Positions 35,129 to 46,006 of a stretch of DNA of 64,000 nucleotides are shown one piece after another (the stretch's first letter is position 1; the number at the start of each line of letters is the position of its first letter). The DNA is taken from NCBI RefSeq assembly GCF_000012745.1, contig NC_007404.1, forward strand, positions 682,001 through 746,000, in the 5' to 3' direction. The translations under genes and the position numbers were made by a program. Below the pieces are notes generated by a model that worked only from the letters and a program-made list of their open reading frames with translations, did not search any database and was not told the origin of the DNA. The stretch is from Thiobacillus denitrificans ATCC 25259 (GTDB lineage Bacteria > Pseudomonadota > Gammaproteobacteria > Burkholderiales > Thiobacillaceae).

Positions 35129-37561
35129 ATGACGATCGACACCCTGCCTCCCTCCGCGCTGCGCCTGACCATCGATCCCGCTTCGCTCGGGTTCGCCGAC
35201 ACCTCCGAACTGCAGGACGAGGCGCTTCCCTGGATCGGGCAAGCGCGCGCCGAGGCGGCCGCGACCTTCGGCCTGGGCATGGGCGCCCCCGACTACAACC
35301 TTTTCGTGCTCGGCGAGGTCGGCAGCGGCCGCTCGTCGCTGCTCAGGCAGGCGATGCACGCCGCGGCGGCGACGCGGCGCGTGCCGCCCGACCTCTGCTA
35401 CCTCCACAACTTCGACGCGCCCGAGCGGCCGCTGGCCCTGCGTCTGCCTGCCGGCCAGGGACGGGCCCTGCGGCAACAACTGGCCGACGCGATCAGGACG
35501 CTGCAGAGCGACATTCCGCAGCGTCTCCAGGGGCCGGACTACAAGGCCGAGCGCGAGCGTATCGAGCAGGCCTGGAAGGACGAGGTCGCGCGCCACTATG
35601 CCGACCTCACGGCCTTCGCCGAGGCGCGCAGCTTTTCGCTCCATCGCGAGGGCGGCCGCATGGTGTTCACGCTGACCGGCAAGAAGGGGCAGGCGCTGAC
35701 CGAGGACGAGGTGCTTGCGCTGCCGAAGGCGCGGCGCATCGCGGTCGAAGAGGCCGAGCAGGAACTGCGCGCGGAGATCAGTCGCTACATCGAGCAGACC
35801 CAGCCGCTGGAGCGGGCCATGAACGAGGCGCTCGCGCGCTCGCGCCGCCAGTTCGTGAAGCCGCTGGTTGCACGCGAACTGCAGGCGATCCGTAGCGAAC
35901 TGAAAAAGCAGATAAAGGACGCGGCCAAGCTCAACGCCTGGCTCGACGCGCTCGAACAGGACCTGCTCGACAACCTCGAAGTGTTCGACGGCGACGAAGG
36001 CGATGACGGCGACGAGCAGGCGCCCGCGACGCCCGCTTCGGTGGTCGCGCGGTACCGCGTCAACCTCGTCGTCGACAACGGCGGTCTCGCGGGCGCGCCC
36101 GTCGTGGTCGAAGACAATCCCGTGCATCGCACGCTCTTCGGCAGCATCGAGTACCAGTCCGAGGCCGACGTGCTGATGACCGACTTCTCGCGCATCCGCG
36201 CCGGCAGCCTGTTGCAGGCGCACGGCGGCTTCCTGATGCTGCATCTGCGTGACGTGCTCGCCGACCCGTTAGTGTGGGAGCGTTTGCGCCGCTTCCTGCG
36301 CAGCGGGCGGCTGCAGATCGAGGAGCCGGGCGTGTCGCTCGCGCCGCTCGCCACGATGTCACTCGCGCCCGAGCCGGTCGACGTCGAGGTCAAGATCGTC
36401 CTGGTCGGTTCGCGCGAGCAGTACTACGCCCTGCAGGACGCGGCCCCGGAATTCATGCGGCACTTTCGGGCCAAGGTCGATTTCGCCGACAGTTTTCTCG
36501 CCCGCGACGAAACCCGCCGCGCGTCGGCGATTTTCGTCGCCCACGCCTGCCGCCAGCACGGGCTGCCGCATTTTTCTCCTGCCGCGGTTGCACGCCTGCT
36601 CGAGGAATCCCATCGCGAGGCGGACGACCAGGCGCGCGAGAGCGCGATCTTCGCCGCCACCGAGGCGCTCGTGCTCGAGAGCGCCGCGATTTGCCGGGCG
36701 CGCGGGCCGGGGCTCGTCCTCGCCGAAGACGTCGAAGTCGCCCTCGTCGCGCGCGCCGCACGCCACGACTATCCCGAGCAGCGCCTGCGCGAGTCGATCG
36801 CCGACGGCGACGTGCTGATCGCGCTGCGTGGCGCGGCGAGTGGCCAGATCAATGCGCTGACCCAGGTCGATCTCGGCGATGCCCGTTTCGGCCTGCCGGT
36901 GCGCGTGTCGGCGCGGACCTACGCCGGCGAGGACGGCGTGCTCAACATCGCGCGCGAGGTCGAGCTCTCGGGGCCGGTCCACGACAAGGGCGTGTTCATC
37001 CTGCAAAGCTATCTCGCCGCGCTGTTCGGCCACCTCGCGCCGCTCTCGCTCGACGCGTCGATCATTTTTGAACAGCAATATCAAGGGGTCGAAGGCGATT
37101 CCGCGTCGTGTGCCGAGTTCTATGCATTGGTCTCGGCGCTGTCGGGCGTCACGTTCAGCCAGGGTATCGCGGTCACCGGCGCGCTCAATCAGCACGGGGA
37201 GGTACTGCCGGTCGGCGGCATCAACGAAAAGATCGAGGGCTGGTTCCGGGTATGCGAGACCGCGGGCCTCGACGGCCGCCAGGGCGTGCTGATTCCGGCG
37301 CGCAACCGGCGCCATCTGATGCTCGCCCCGGCGGTCGTCGCCGCGGTCGCGGCCGGGCGGTTTCACGTGCATACGGCCGAGCACGTGCTCGACGGGCTTG
37401 CGCTGCTTTCCGGTCTCGCAGCCGGCGAAGCCGACGCGGCGGGACACTATCCGCACGACAGCGTCCTCGGGCGCGCCGAGGCGGCGCTGCGGGCCTTCCG
37501 TGAGGCGTGCGAGAAGGCGCGAGCGCATCGCCCGGAAGCACGGCGGAGCGGGCGGCGCTAG
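35129..37561 (+). CDS. Lon-like ATP-dependent protease (AAA_32/LonB-type)
   Basis: Encodes 810 residues. N-terminal AAA region with a Walker-A-like GEVGSGRSSL (Arg in place of Lys, which is usual in this AAA_32 branch) near residues 60-70; a coiled-coil insert about 130-290 (VEEAEQELRAEISRYIEQTQ); Walker-B-like GGFLMLHLRD near 370; and a C-terminal S16 peptidase domain with the catalytic Ser in GVEGDSASCAEF and Lys in GGINEKIEGWF. This matches the YcbZ/LonB-like family of cytoplasmic proteases of poorly known targets. The start ATG 35129 begins the conserved sequence. It stands alone on its strand, after the pyruvyl-transferase-like gene by 31 bases. Confidence 0.9.
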   Translation: MTIDTLPPSALRLTIDPASLGFADTSELQDEALPWIGQARAEAAATFGLGMGAPDYNLFVLGEVGSGRSSLLRQAMHAAAATRRVPPDLCYLHNFDAPERPLALRLPAGQGRALRQQLADAIRTLQSDIPQRLQGPDYKAERERIEQAWKDEVARHYADLTAFAEARSFSLHREGGRMVFTLTGKKGQALTEDEVLALPKARRIAVEEAEQELRAEISRYIEQTQPLERAMNEALARSRRQFVKPLVARELQAIRSELKKQIKDAAKLNAWLDALEQDLLDNLEVFDGDEGDDGDEQAPATPASVVARYRVNLVVDNGGLAGAPVVVEDNPVHRTLFGSIEYQSEADVLMTDFSRIRAGSLLQAHGGFLMLHLRDVLADPLVWERLRRFLRSGRLQIEEPGVSLAPLATMSLAPEPVDVEVKIVLVGSREQYYALQDAAPEFMRHFRAKVDFADSFLARDETRRASAIFVAHACRQHGLPHFSPAAVARLLEESHREADDQARESAIFAATEALVLESAAICRARGPGLVLAEDVEVALVARAARHDYPEQRLRESIADGDVLIALRGAASGQINALTQVDLGDARFGLPVRVSARTYAGEDGVLNIAREVELSGPVHDKGVFILQSYLAALFGHLAPLSLDASIIFEQQYQGVEGDSASCAEFYALVSALSGVTFSQGIAVTGALNQHGEVLPVGGINEKIEGWFRVCETAGLDGRQGVLIPARNRRHLMLAPAVVAAVAAGRFHVHTAEHVLDGLALLSGLAAGEADAAGHYPHDSVLGRAEAALRAFREACEKARAHRPEARRSGRR

Positions 37562-37651
37562 GGTCGGGCGCGCGTCGACAGCGGTGCTCAGGCTCGTCCC
37601 GCCGGTGGACTATAGTGAAAGTCGCCAATCCGTTTTGCGAAGGAGACGATC

Positions 37652-38140
37652 ATGAAGGCGATACATCGGATGGAGCGCTTTCTCGATGAACACATGATCC
37701 CGTTCGACATCGTGGCACATCCCCATTCCCACACCAGCGTCGAGACCGCGCGCGCGGCCGAGGTGCCGGCGAACCGCGTCGTCAAGGGCGTGCTGCTCGA
37801 CGGCTCCGGCTGTCAGATGGTCGCGATGGTGCCTGCCGACCAGGAGATCCGGCTCGGCAAGCTCGGGCTCGACAACGACATGGAATTCAGCCTCGCCGAC
37901 GAGGCGAGCGTGAGCCGCTTGTTCAAGGAGTGCGAACCGGGCGTGGTGCCCGGATTGCCCAACGTCTGGGGCGTGGAAGTCGTGTGGGACGACGATCTCA
38001 TGGAGCAGCCCGACCTGTATCTCGAAGGCGGCGACCACGAACGGCTTTTGCATGTCGAGACGCGCTACCTGCGCGAGTTGTTCGGCGACGCGGCGCACTG
38101 CCACTTCAGCCAGCCGCGCATGCAGCACGTCCAGGCCTGA
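37652..38140 (+). CDS. YbaK/EbsC-type aminoacyl-tRNA editing domain protein
   Basis: Encodes 162 residues. The YbaK/ProX-like fold hydrolyses misacylated tRNAs (for example Cys-tRNA-Pro or Ala-tRNA-Pro). Motifs: FDIVAHPHSHTSVETARAAE, VVKGVLLDGSGCQMVAMVPA with the conserved Lys, GLDNDMEFSLADEASVSRLF, CEPGVVPGLPNVWGVEVVWD. It lacks any synthetase domain, so it acts in trans; its substrate is not clear. AAGGAGA before ATG 37652 supports the start. Followed after 90 bases by the aspartic protease-like gene. Confidence 0.9.
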   Translation: MKAIHRMERFLDEHMIPFDIVAHPHSHTSVETARAAEVPANRVVKGVLLDGSGCQMVAMVPADQEIRLGKLGLDNDMEFSLADEASVSRLFKECEPGVVPGLPNVWGVEVVWDDDLMEQPDLYLEGGDHERLLHVETRYLRELFGDAAHCHFSQPRMQHVQA

Positions 38141-38230
38141 CGGACGCGGCGGAGGGCAGCGCACGCGGCAGCGCGGGCGCGATGGATCGACGTATGATGA
38201 ACGCCGTAATCGCGCTTTCTCTCTCTCAAC

Positions 38231-38773
38231 GTGAACCCGCCGCCCCCCTCCGACACGGCTTCGCCCAATCCGCACCGCCGGCTCGGTCGCGGCATGGCTT
38301 GGGCCGCGAGCCTTGCGACGCTCGCCGTGTTCTACGTCTATTTCGACGGTGCGCTGGCGCTTCGCAACGATCCCAACCGGGCGCTCGAAGTTGGCGCGAG
38401 CGGCGGATCCCTGAGCCTGAAGCGCGATCGGCAGGGGCACTACGTGTTCCCGGGAGCGATCAATGGGCAGCCAGTGGTGCTTCTGCTCGACACCGGCGCG
38501 ACGCTCGTGACGGTTCCCGCGCATCTGGCAGACGAATTGGGCCTCGAGCCGGGTGCGACCCAGCGTTCGCAGACGGCGAACGGTGTCCTGCTCACCCGGG
38601 CGACGCGGCTCGACACGCTCGCTTTCGGACCGTTCCGGTTCCACGGCGTGGCCGCGAGCCTCAACCCGGGGATGTCCGGAGGGCAGGTGCTTCTGGGCAT
38701 GAGCGCGCTCAAACATCTCGAATTCACCCAGCGCGGCGACACGCTGGTTCTGACGGCCGCCGAGGGCATTTGA
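38231..38773 (+). CDS. membrane-anchored retropepsin-like aspartic protease (TIGR02281 type)
   Basis: Encodes 180 residues: a short cytoplasmic N-terminus, one transmembrane helix (about 21-38), then a single-lobe retroviral-type aspartic protease domain with the active-site motif VVLLLDTGATLVTVP, the loop LVLGMSALKHLEFTQ-like segment (VLLGMSALKHLEF) and a final beta strand LVLTA. Single-lobe members must dimerise. The TIGR02281 family is named for this clan AA protease in alpha and betaproteobacteria; its substrates are unknown. The start is GTG 38231; a weaker possibility is ATG 38294. No ribosome site is clear. Confidence 0.87.
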   Translation: MNPPPPSDTASPNPHRRLGRGMAWAASLATLAVFYVYFDGALALRNDPNRALEVGASGGSLSLKRDRQGHYVFPGAINGQPVVLLLDTGATLVTVPAHLADELGLEPGATQRSQTANGVLLTRATRLDTLAFGPFRFHGVAASLNPGMSGGQVLLGMSALKHLEFTQRGDTLVLTAAEGI

Positions 38774-38924
38774 AAAAACGCTTGGTGGCGTCGGACTTGT
38801 GTGATATCAATACGCCTATCTATTGGATTCAAGCTTTAAATTGCGGTACCTCTGGTAAGGCTTTTTCCTTGAAATTCGATTGATAGGGCATGTCGCCCAA
38901 TTTTTTAGATAGATAGGAATGAAG
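38774..38924 (+). promoter_or_regulatory. AT-rich leader of the cold-shock gene
   Basis: 151 bases between the protease-like stop and CspA are much more AT-rich than the surroundings. Long, structured 5' leaders are normal for cold-shock mRNAs and control them thermally. I cannot place a promoter with certainty; TATCAATACG and TTTAAATTG are candidate regions. Confidence 0.5.
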
Positions 38925-39131
38925 ATGGAAACGGGTACTGTCAAGTGGTTCAACGATGCAAAAGGTTTTGGTTTCATCACGCCCGACAACGGCGGTGAAG
39001 ACCTCTTTGCGCATTTCTCCGCAATCAACGCCAACGGCTTCAAGTCCCTGCAGGAAAACCAGCGCGTCAGCTTCGAAGTGACGACTGGCCCCAAGGGCAA
39101 GCAGGCGTCGAACATCCAGGTCGTGTCGTAA
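38925..39131 (+). CDS. cold-shock protein, CspA family
   Basis: Encodes 68 residues, one complete cold-shock domain that binds single-stranded RNA and DNA and melts secondary structure. The RNP1 motif KGFGFIT and RNP2 motif DLFAHFS are intact, as are the aromatic surface residues. The start was placed at the second ATG (38925), because AGGA lies 8 bases before it and family members begin M(A/E)TGTVKWF; the first ATG at 38919 is only 2-3 bases from the same ribosome site. A strong terminator follows. Confidence 0.95.
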   Translation: METGTVKWFNDAKGFGFITPDNGGEDLFAHFSAINANGFKSLQENQRVSFEVTTGPKGKQASNIQVVS

Positions 39132-39150
39132 TCCTTCCGACCTGATGTGA

Positions 39151-39177
39151 AAAACCCCGGTTCGCCGGGGTTTTTTT
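39151..39177 (+). terminator. Rho-independent terminator after the cold-shock gene
   Basis: AACCCCGG TTCG CCGGGGTT stem-loop followed by T7, starting 19 bases past the stop codon. Confidence 0.9.
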
Positions 39178-39243
39178 ATGGGTATTCCCGAAATTTACGG
39201 CCGTCGTGCGGTGTCCTACGCCGCGGTGTGCAGGAATTCGACC

Positions 39244-39786
39244 ATGGCGCTCAAGGCCACCATCTACAAAGCCGACCTTCAGGTCGCCGACATGGACCGC
39301 CACGTCTACGGCGACCATGCGCTCACCCTTGCAAGACACCCCTCCGAGTCCGAGGAACGCATGATGGTGCGTGTCCTGGCCTATGCGCTCCACGCGCAGG
39401 ACGGTATCGCGTTCACGAAGGGGCTGTTCGACGTCGACGAACCCGAGGTCTGGGTCAAGAACCTCGCCGGCGAGATCACGCTTTGGATAGACCTCGGTCA
39501 GCCTGACGAGGCGCGCATCCGCCGCGCGTGCAGCCGCGCCGCGCAGGTCGTCGTACTGTGCTACAGCAGCAGCTGCGAGGTCTGGTGGAAACAGATCGCC
39601 GGCAAGCTCGCGCGCTTCAGCAATCTGACTGTGCTGCAGCTCGCGGCCGATACCGCACAGGCGCTCGCCGGCCTCGCGACGCGCGGGATGCGCCTGCAAT
39701 GCATGGTGCAGGACGGCGAAATCTGGCTCAACAGCGAGACCGAGAGCGTGGCGGTGAAGCTGACTGCGCTCATGTCGCCGCGCTGA
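39244..39786 (+). CDS. yaeQ: YaeQ family protein
   Basis: Encodes 180 residues, exactly the family length. YaeQ has a PD-(D/E)XK nuclease-like fold; its role is unknown, and the overproduced E. coli protein can suppress rfaH-dependent transcript polarity. Conserved segments: MALKATIYKADLQVADMDRH, LARHPSESEERMMVRVLAYA, and FDVDEPEVWVKNLAGEITLW. EERMMVR and DVDEPEVW bring the acidic and basic residues of the nuclease-like site. AGGAATTCGACC precedes ATG 39244. It converges with the lipoprotein gene. Confidence 0.92.
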   Translation: MALKATIYKADLQVADMDRHVYGDHALTLARHPSESEERMMVRVLAYALHAQDGIAFTKGLFDVDEPEVWVKNLAGEITLWIDLGQPDEARIRRACSRAAQVVVLCYSSSCEVWWKQIAGKLARFSNLTVLQLAADTAQALAGLATRGMRLQCMVQDGEIWLNSETESVAVKLTALMSPR

Positions 39787-39790
39787 GCCC

Positions 39791-40354
39791 TCATTTGGCG
39801 GACGGACAGTTCTCGACACACACCGTTTCGCTGACGCGCTGCCCGCCGCAGCCGAGGAAGCAGCTATCGTAGGCGGGCAGGCAGCCGCAATCGTCCTCGC
39901 ACTGTTTCTTTTCCAGCTCGGCGCGTACGCTCTCGCGGGTCGGCATCACCGGCTCGGCGAACGGGGGCGGGAAGTAGGGGCCGGGCCAAGGATCCCACCA
40001 GTACGGCGGATAGTGGCGATAGGGATAGCTGTGCATCCAGTCGAAATGCAGCCGGATCTCGTAGCGGCGTAAGGCGGAAGCGTAACGCTTGAGCTCCAGC
40101 GCGTACTGCTCGAGCGCCTCGCCGTAACGCGCCTCCACCTGCGGCGCGACCGCCTTCGCACAGGCCTCGTAACGCGTCTTGCACGTCGTTTGGCACGCTG
40201 CCTGCGTCGCGTCGCAGCGCTCGACGCAGGCCCGGCCCGCTGCGTCCGGCGGCGGGATCAGCCGAAACGTCGTCTGGTACCGGGGGGTGGCGCACCCGCT
40301 CACGCCCGCGAGGAGGAGCAGGGCAGCCAGCAGGTTCGAAAAAGACACGCGCAT
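39791..40354 (-). CDS. predicted cysteine-rich lipoprotein of unknown function
   Basis: Encodes 187 residues. The lipobox LLAGVSGC near residue 21 makes it a probable lipoprotein. The mature protein has repeated cysteine pairs (ACVERCDATQAACQTTCKTR and KKQCEDDCGCLPAYDSC), a coiled middle part (LEQYALELKRYASALRRYEI) and a Pro/Tyr-rich stretch (YPYRHYPPYWWDPWPGPYFP). I recognise no family. The paired Cys helices suggest disulfide-locked hairpins in the envelope. It stands between yaeQ and the methyltransferase gene. Confidence 0.75.
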   Translation of the reverse strand: MRVSFSNLLAALLLLAGVSGCATPRYQTTFRLIPPPDAAGRACVERCDATQAACQTTCKTRYEACAKAVAPQVEARYGEALEQYALELKRYASALRRYEIRLHFDWMHSYPYRHYPPYWWDPWPGPYFPPPFAEPVMPTRESVRAELEKKQCEDDCGCLPAYDSCFLGCGGQRVSETVCVENCPSAK

Positions 40355-40400
40355 CGCTCCATCCGTTCGCGGCTCGCTTTGCTCCCAGCATAGGCCGTTT

Positions 40401-41285
40401 TTATTCGGGCGGCGTCTTCAGGAAACGGGCTTCGAGTTCCTGCAGGTTGAGTTTCTGCAGGATCGCGCGCAGGCGTTCCGCCGCGTTTCTCGGCGCGGCG
40501 CCGGTGTGCGTCGCGACGATCAGTTCGTTCTTCAGCGAATGTTCCCAACCGACCAGCTCGGTGACCGTGACCTGGTAGCCGTGCGATTCGAGCTGCAGGC
40601 AGCGCAGCACGTTGGTGAGATGGCTGCCGAACTCGCGGGTGTGGAGGGGGTGGCGCCAGATCTCGGAGAGCGGCGTCTTGCCGAACGACGCGTTCTTGTT
40701 CTTGCGCAGGACCGCCGCGACCTCGGCCTGGCAACACGGCACGAGCACGATGTGGCGCGCCTTTTTCGCGAGCGCGAACTGGATCGCGTCGTCGGTCGCG
40801 GTATTGCAGGCGTGGAGCGCGGTGACGATGTCGACGGTCGGCGGCAGTTGCGCCGAGCCGATCGATTCGGCGACCGTCACGTCGAGGAAGGACATGCGCG
40901 GAAAGCCGAGGCGCGCGGCGAGCGCGCGCGATTTTTCGACGAGTTCGTCGCGCGTCTCGATGCCGAAAATGTGGGCGCCCTCGCGCTCCTTGAGGTAGAG
41001 GTCGTAGAGGATGAAGCCGAGGTAGGACTTGCCCGCGCCGTGGTCGGCGAGCGTGAGCCTACCCTGGCGGTCGAGCACCTCGTCGAGCAGCGGTTCGATG
41101 AAGTGGCACAGGTGATAGACCTGCTTGAGCTTGCGCCGGCTGTCCTGGTTGAGCCGGCCATCGCGCGTCAGGATGTGCAACTCCTTCAGGAGCTCGACCG
41201 ACTGTCCGGGGCGTAACACCTCGGCCAGCGGGTCGGAGAAGACGGTTTTCTGGGCGCGGTCGGCGCGCGGGGCGGGGTGCTTCAT
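40401..41285 (-). CDS. SAM-dependent methyltransferase (METTL25/Methyltransf_32-like)
   Basis: Encodes 294 residues. The SAM motif is [15 protein letters not shown] near residue 80; [19 protein letters not shown] forms the acidic strand; [20 protein letters not shown] and [19 protein letters not shown] are characteristic of the PF13679-like family that acts on RNA or proteins. Substrate unknown. The start ATG 41285 has no good ribosome site. It is divergent from the TrhO-like gene 117 bases away. Confidence 0.88.
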   Translation of the reverse strand: MKHPAPRADRAQKTVFSDPLAEVLRPGQSVELLKELHILTRDGRLNQDSRRKLKQVYHLCHFIEPLLDEVLDRQGRLTLADHGAGKSYLGFILYDLYLKEREGAHIFGIETRDELVEKSRALAARLGFPRMSFLDVTVAESIGSAQLPPTVDIVTALHACNTATDDAIQFALAKKARHIVLVPCCQAEVAAVLRKNKNASFGKTPLSEIWRHPLHTREFGSHLTNVLRCLQLESHGYQVTVTELVGWEHSLKNELIVATHTGAAPRNAAERLRAILQKLNLQELEARFLKTPPE

Positions 41286-41402
41286 GGCGGAAAGTCGATG
41301 GGCGAAGCGGCAGAGCGTAACAAAAAGCGGGCGTGCGCGAGGCGCCTTTTCCGGCGCGGGGCGCTTTCCGCGATAATGCCGCCCTCGCCGAAAGGGTCTC
41401 CG

Positions 41403-42149
41403 ATGTCCATCGTCAACATCTCCTGCTACAAGTTCGTCACGCTCAACGACCGCGAGGCGCTCAAGGCAGACCTCGGCGCACGCTGCCTGCAACTCGGACT
41501 CAGGGGTACGATCCTGCTGGCGCCCGAGGGCATCAACGTTTTCCTCGCGGGTACGCGTGCGGCGATCGATGCGATCGTCGCCGGACTGCGCGCCGATCCG
41601 CGTTTCGCCGACCTCGAACCCAAGCTCAGCCTGTCGGCCGAAGCGCCGTTCACGCGCATGCGCGTGCGCCTGAAGAAGGAAATCATCACGATGAAGATGC
41701 CGGTCGTCCGCCCGGAAGAGGGCCGCGCGCCGGCCGTCGCGGCGGCGACGTTGAAGCGCTGGCTCGACCAGGGCTGCGACGACGAGGGCCGCCCGGTGGT
41801 CATGCTCGACACGCGCAACGATTATGAAGTGGCGGCGGGCAGCTTCGAAAACGCCGTCGACTACGGCATCGGCGTCTTCAGCGAATTCCCGCCCCAGCTC
41901 CAGCGCCGCCGCGACGACTACGCGGGGAAGACCGTGGTCTCGTTCTGCACCGGCGGCATCCGCTGCGAAAAGGCGGCGATCCACATGCAGGAAATCGGCG
42001 TCGAGCGCGTCTACCAGCTCGAAGGCGGGATCCTCAAGTACTTCGAAGAAGTCGGTGGTGCGCACTACCGCGGCGGGTGTTTCGTCTTCGACGCGCGCGA
42101 AGCGGTCGGCGCCGACCTGCAGCCGCTCGGCGGCCGCGTGCACTGCTGA
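41403..42149 (+). CDS. rhodanese-domain tRNA uridine hydroxylase-like protein (TrhO/YceA family)
   Basis: Encodes 248 residues. N-terminal ferredoxin-like domain ([40 protein letters not shown]) and a C-terminal rhodanese domain with the catalytic Cys in [15 protein letters not shown]. TrhO makes 5-hydroxyuridine at position 34 of some tRNAs. This form is about 100 residues shorter than E. coli TrhO because the C-terminal Cys-rich tail is missing, so activity is inferred only from family. It converges with ybbP. Confidence 0.88.
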   Translation: MSIVNISCYKFVTLNDREALKADLGARCLQLGLRGTILLAPEGINVFLAGTRAAIDAIVAGLRADPRFADLEPKLSLSAEAPFTRMRVRLKKEIITMKMPVVRPEEGRAPAVAAATLKRWLDQGCDDEGRPVVMLDTRNDYEVAAGSFENAVDYGIGVFSEFPPQLQRRRDDYAGKTVVSFCTGGIRCEKAAIHMQEIGVERVYQLEGGILKYFEEVGGAHYRGGCFVFDAREAVGADLQPLGGRVHC

Positions 42150-42164
42150 CGCGGGAACCGCCGC

Positions 42165-44650
42165 TCAGGCGAGTTCGCGTATCGACTGCATCGGCGGCAG
42201 GCGCGTGATGTGGCGCGTGGTCAGCCAGCCGCTCGCGCCGACGAGCAGCGCGCCGGCGGCCGGGAGCACGAGCCAGAGCCAGGGGTGCAGGCGCGGCGGC
42301 AGCTCGAACAGGCGGTCCCCGATCAGCGCCATCGCGGCCTCGGCGCAGGCGCTCGCGAGCAGGCCCGCGAGCACGCCGAGCACGATGAACTCGCTCCACA
42401 GCGCCTTCGCCAGATAGGCGCGCTCGGCGCCGAGCGTGCGCAAGAGCACCGCTTCCTGCTGCCGGGCATCGAGACTCGCGAGGAGCGTCGCGACGACGAC
42501 CGCCATGCCGGCGGCGAGCAGAAACCCCAACAAGAGTTGGATCGCGCCGATGATCTGCGCGAAGACGGCCTCGATATTCGCGATGAGCTTGTCGAGCGCG
42601 AGCACCGTGACGCCGGGAAAGGATTTGACGAAGCCCGGCAGAGCCTGCTTCGCCGGGGGCGAGACGTAGACGCTCGCGATCGAACTCGCCGGGAAGGCGT
42701 CGAGCTGGCCAGGCGCGAAAATCACGAAGAAGTTGGGCTGCATCGAATCCCATTTCACGCTGCGGATGCTCGTGATGCGTGCCGCCAGCGTCTGGTCACC
42801 GATCTGGAAACCGAGCGCGTCGCCGAGCGCGAGTTGCAGGCGCTCGGCCATCCCCGACTCGACCGAGATCTCTGCGCCGCGCCGCTCGCCGTGCCAGCGC
42901 CCGTCGAGCACCTCGTTGTTCGCGGGCAGCGCCGCGGTCCAGGTCAGGTTGAGTTCGCGCCGCAGCGTGTTGCTGCTGCGCGCTTCGGGAGGCAGCGTCT
43001 CGGCGATGGGCGCGCCGTTTTTCGTGACCAGCCGGCCGCGTACCATCGGATAGATCGTCGACGCCCGCAGGTCATGCGCGGCGAGGTAGGACGCTACGGC
43101 GTCCTGCTCGTGCGGCGGGATGTTCACGAGGAAGTAATTCGGCGCCTGCGGCGGCAATTGCGCGCGCCAGCCGGCGACGAGGTCGCTGCGCACGAGCGCC
43201 AGCAGCGCGACCAGAAACAGCGCGAGCGTGAAGGCGCCGAGTTGCAGGCTGCTGTCGAAACGATGACGCAGGAGTTGCGCCAGGCCAAAGCGCAAGGGGC
43301 CCTGGGCGAGAAGCTGGACGCCGCGGCCGGCGAGCAGAGCGAGACGCGCCAGCAAGGCAAGCACGCCGGCCAGTGCGGCGAGCGCCGCAACGAAAACGCC
43401 GACGAGCCGGGCGTCGCCCGCGTAGCAGGCGATCAGCACGAGCAGCGCGCCCACGCTGGTCGTCGCGCTGATCCACGCCGACAGCGGCAGCGGCGGCAGG
43501 TCGCGCCGCAACACGCGCAGCGGCGGCACCCGGATCAGGCGCACGAGCGCGGGCAGGCTGGCGCCGGCCAGCGCGAGCAGCCCGCTCGCGATGGCCGCGC
43601 CGACCGGCGCCCAGCCGAGCGCCGGCAGGCGGGTGACGGCGTCCGGCAGCAGCATTCCGGCAAGCGCCTGCTGCATGAGCGCGCCGATTGCAACGCCGAG
43701 GAGGCTGCCCAGCAGTCCGAGCACGAGCAATTGCGTGACGTATAGCACGCGCAGCTGCCGGGTCGTCGCACCGAGGCAGCGCAGCAGCGCGGCCTGGTCG
43801 TAGTGGCGCAGCGCGTGGCGGCGCGCGGCGATCGCGATCGCCGCCACCGATAGCAGCAGGCTGATCAGCGCCGTGAGCTGGATGTAGCGATCGGCGTTCG
43901 CGAACGCGCCGCGCAGCGTCTCGACGCCTTCACGCGAACCGATCAGGCGCTGGGTGCTGTCGAGGCGCGGCTTGAGCGCGCGGGCGAAGGCCGCGAGCGC
44001 CGCGGGTTCGCCGGCGAACTGATAGACGTGGGTGACGCGGCTTCCCGGCTGCACGATGCGCGTTTGCGCGAGTTCGTCGGAGCGCAGGAACACGCGCGGC
44101 GCGAGTCCGAACACGCCGCCGAGCTGGCCCGGCTCTTCGACCACGACGCCGGCGATGCGAAATTCGGCTTCGCCGATGCGGACGCGATCGCCGACTTGCG
44201 CGTCGAGGAGCGGCAACAGCGCCTGATCGACGAACACGGCGCCCCGGGGCGGTAGCGCGGGGCGGGCGTTGCCTGGCGCGAAGGCGCGTTCGGCGATCCG
44301 CACGCTGCCGCGCAGCGGGTAGCGTGCGTCGACGGCGCGCACGGCGGCGAGCTGGAACGCGTCGCCGCGGCTGACCATGCTCGTGAAATCGAGCGCGGCC
44401 GAACGACGAAGCGCGTGGTCCGGCCACGCCTCGATGCGACGCGGGCTCGTGACGAGCAGGTCGGCGCCGAGAAAGCTCGCGCCCTGCTCGTTCATCGCGC
44501 GCTTCAGGCGGTCGCCGAGGAAGCCCGTCGTCGACACGCTGCCGACGCCGATGACCAGGGCGAGCAGCAACACGCGCCACTCGCCGCTGGCGGCGAAGCC
44601 TTTCTGCCTGCCCTCGCGGCGCAGCATCCACAGCCCGAGCCGAAGGAAAT

Positions 44651-44654
<4 letters not shown>
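42165..44654 (-). CDS. ybbP: FtsX-like ABC transporter permease (YbbP type)
   Basis: Encodes 829 residues. It has the 10-helix layout with two FtsX/MacB-type permease halves and large extracytoplasmic loops. The N-terminal helix is at residues 25-45 (EWRVLLLALVIGVGSVSTTG), other clusters near 265-330, 350-420 and 690-820. The YbbA-YbbP pair is an exporter-type ABC complex often adjacent to tesA; substrates may be lipids or peptides. The start at 44654 overlaps the ybbA stop as ATGA, showing translational coupling. Symbol by genomic context and family. Confidence 0.9.
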
Positions 44655-45358
<704 letters not shown>

Positions 45359-45385
45359 CGAGGGGGTGTCGCGGAAGGAGGATGG

Positions 45386-46006
45386 ATGGATTATCGCGTG
45401 TGGAGCTTGTTGTTGCTGTTGTTGCCCGGTTCGGCGGCGGCCGCCTCGTGCTCGCTGTTGATCCTCGGCGACAGCTTGAGTTCCGGCTACGGGCTCGCCG
45501 CGGGGCAGGGCTGGGTCGACCGGCTGCGGGCCCGCATGCGCGACGCGGCGCCCGACTGGCGCGTCGTCAACGCGAGCGTGAGCGGCGACACGACGCAGAA
45601 CGGGTTGCAGCGGCTCGAACCGACGCTGCAGCGGCAGCGTCCCCAAGGGGTCGTGATCGAGCTCGGCGGCAACGACGCCTTGCGCGGCACGCCCCCCGCG
45701 CAGATCCGTCGCAATCTCGTCACGCTGGTGCGGCAGGCGAAGGCGAGCGGCGCCTGGGTGTTGCTGCTCGAGCCGCCGGTGTTGCCGAATTACGGCCGCG
45801 CCTACGCCGATGCGGTCGCCAGACTCGCGGCCGAGGTTGCGCGCAGTGAAAAGGTCACCCACGTGCCGTGCTTCGTCTGCGAGGTCGGCGTGAAGCCGGG
45901 GATGATGCAGCCCGACGGCATCCATCCGAACGAAAAAGGGCAGTCCGGCATGCTCGAGGCCGTCTGGCCCTACCTCCGTCCCAAGCTGGAGTGCCCCGGC
46001 AAATGA
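45386..46006 (+). CDS. tesA: arylesterase/thioesterase, SGNH hydrolase (TesA family)
   Basis: Encodes 206 residues with a signal peptide (VWSLLLLLLPGSAAAASC). SGNH motifs: block I LLILGDSLSSGYGL with nucleophile Ser, block III ELGGNDALRG, and block V QPDGIHPNEKGQ with catalytic Asp-His. TesA is a periplasmic lysophospholipase/thioesterase/arylesterase. The start ATG 45386 has GGAAGGAGG upstream. It overlaps the ychJ-like gene as ATGA and is divergent from ybbA. Confidence 0.93.
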   Translation: MDYRVWSLLLLLLPGSAAAASCSLLILGDSLSSGYGLAAGQGWVDRLRARMRDAAPDWRVVNASVSGDTTQNGLQRLEPTLQRQRPQGVVIELGGNDALRGTPPAQIRRNLVTLVRQAKASGAWVLLLEPPVLPNYGRAYADAVARLAAEVARSEKVTHVPCFVCEVGVKPGMMQPDGIHPNEKGQSGMLEAVWPYLRPKLECPGK

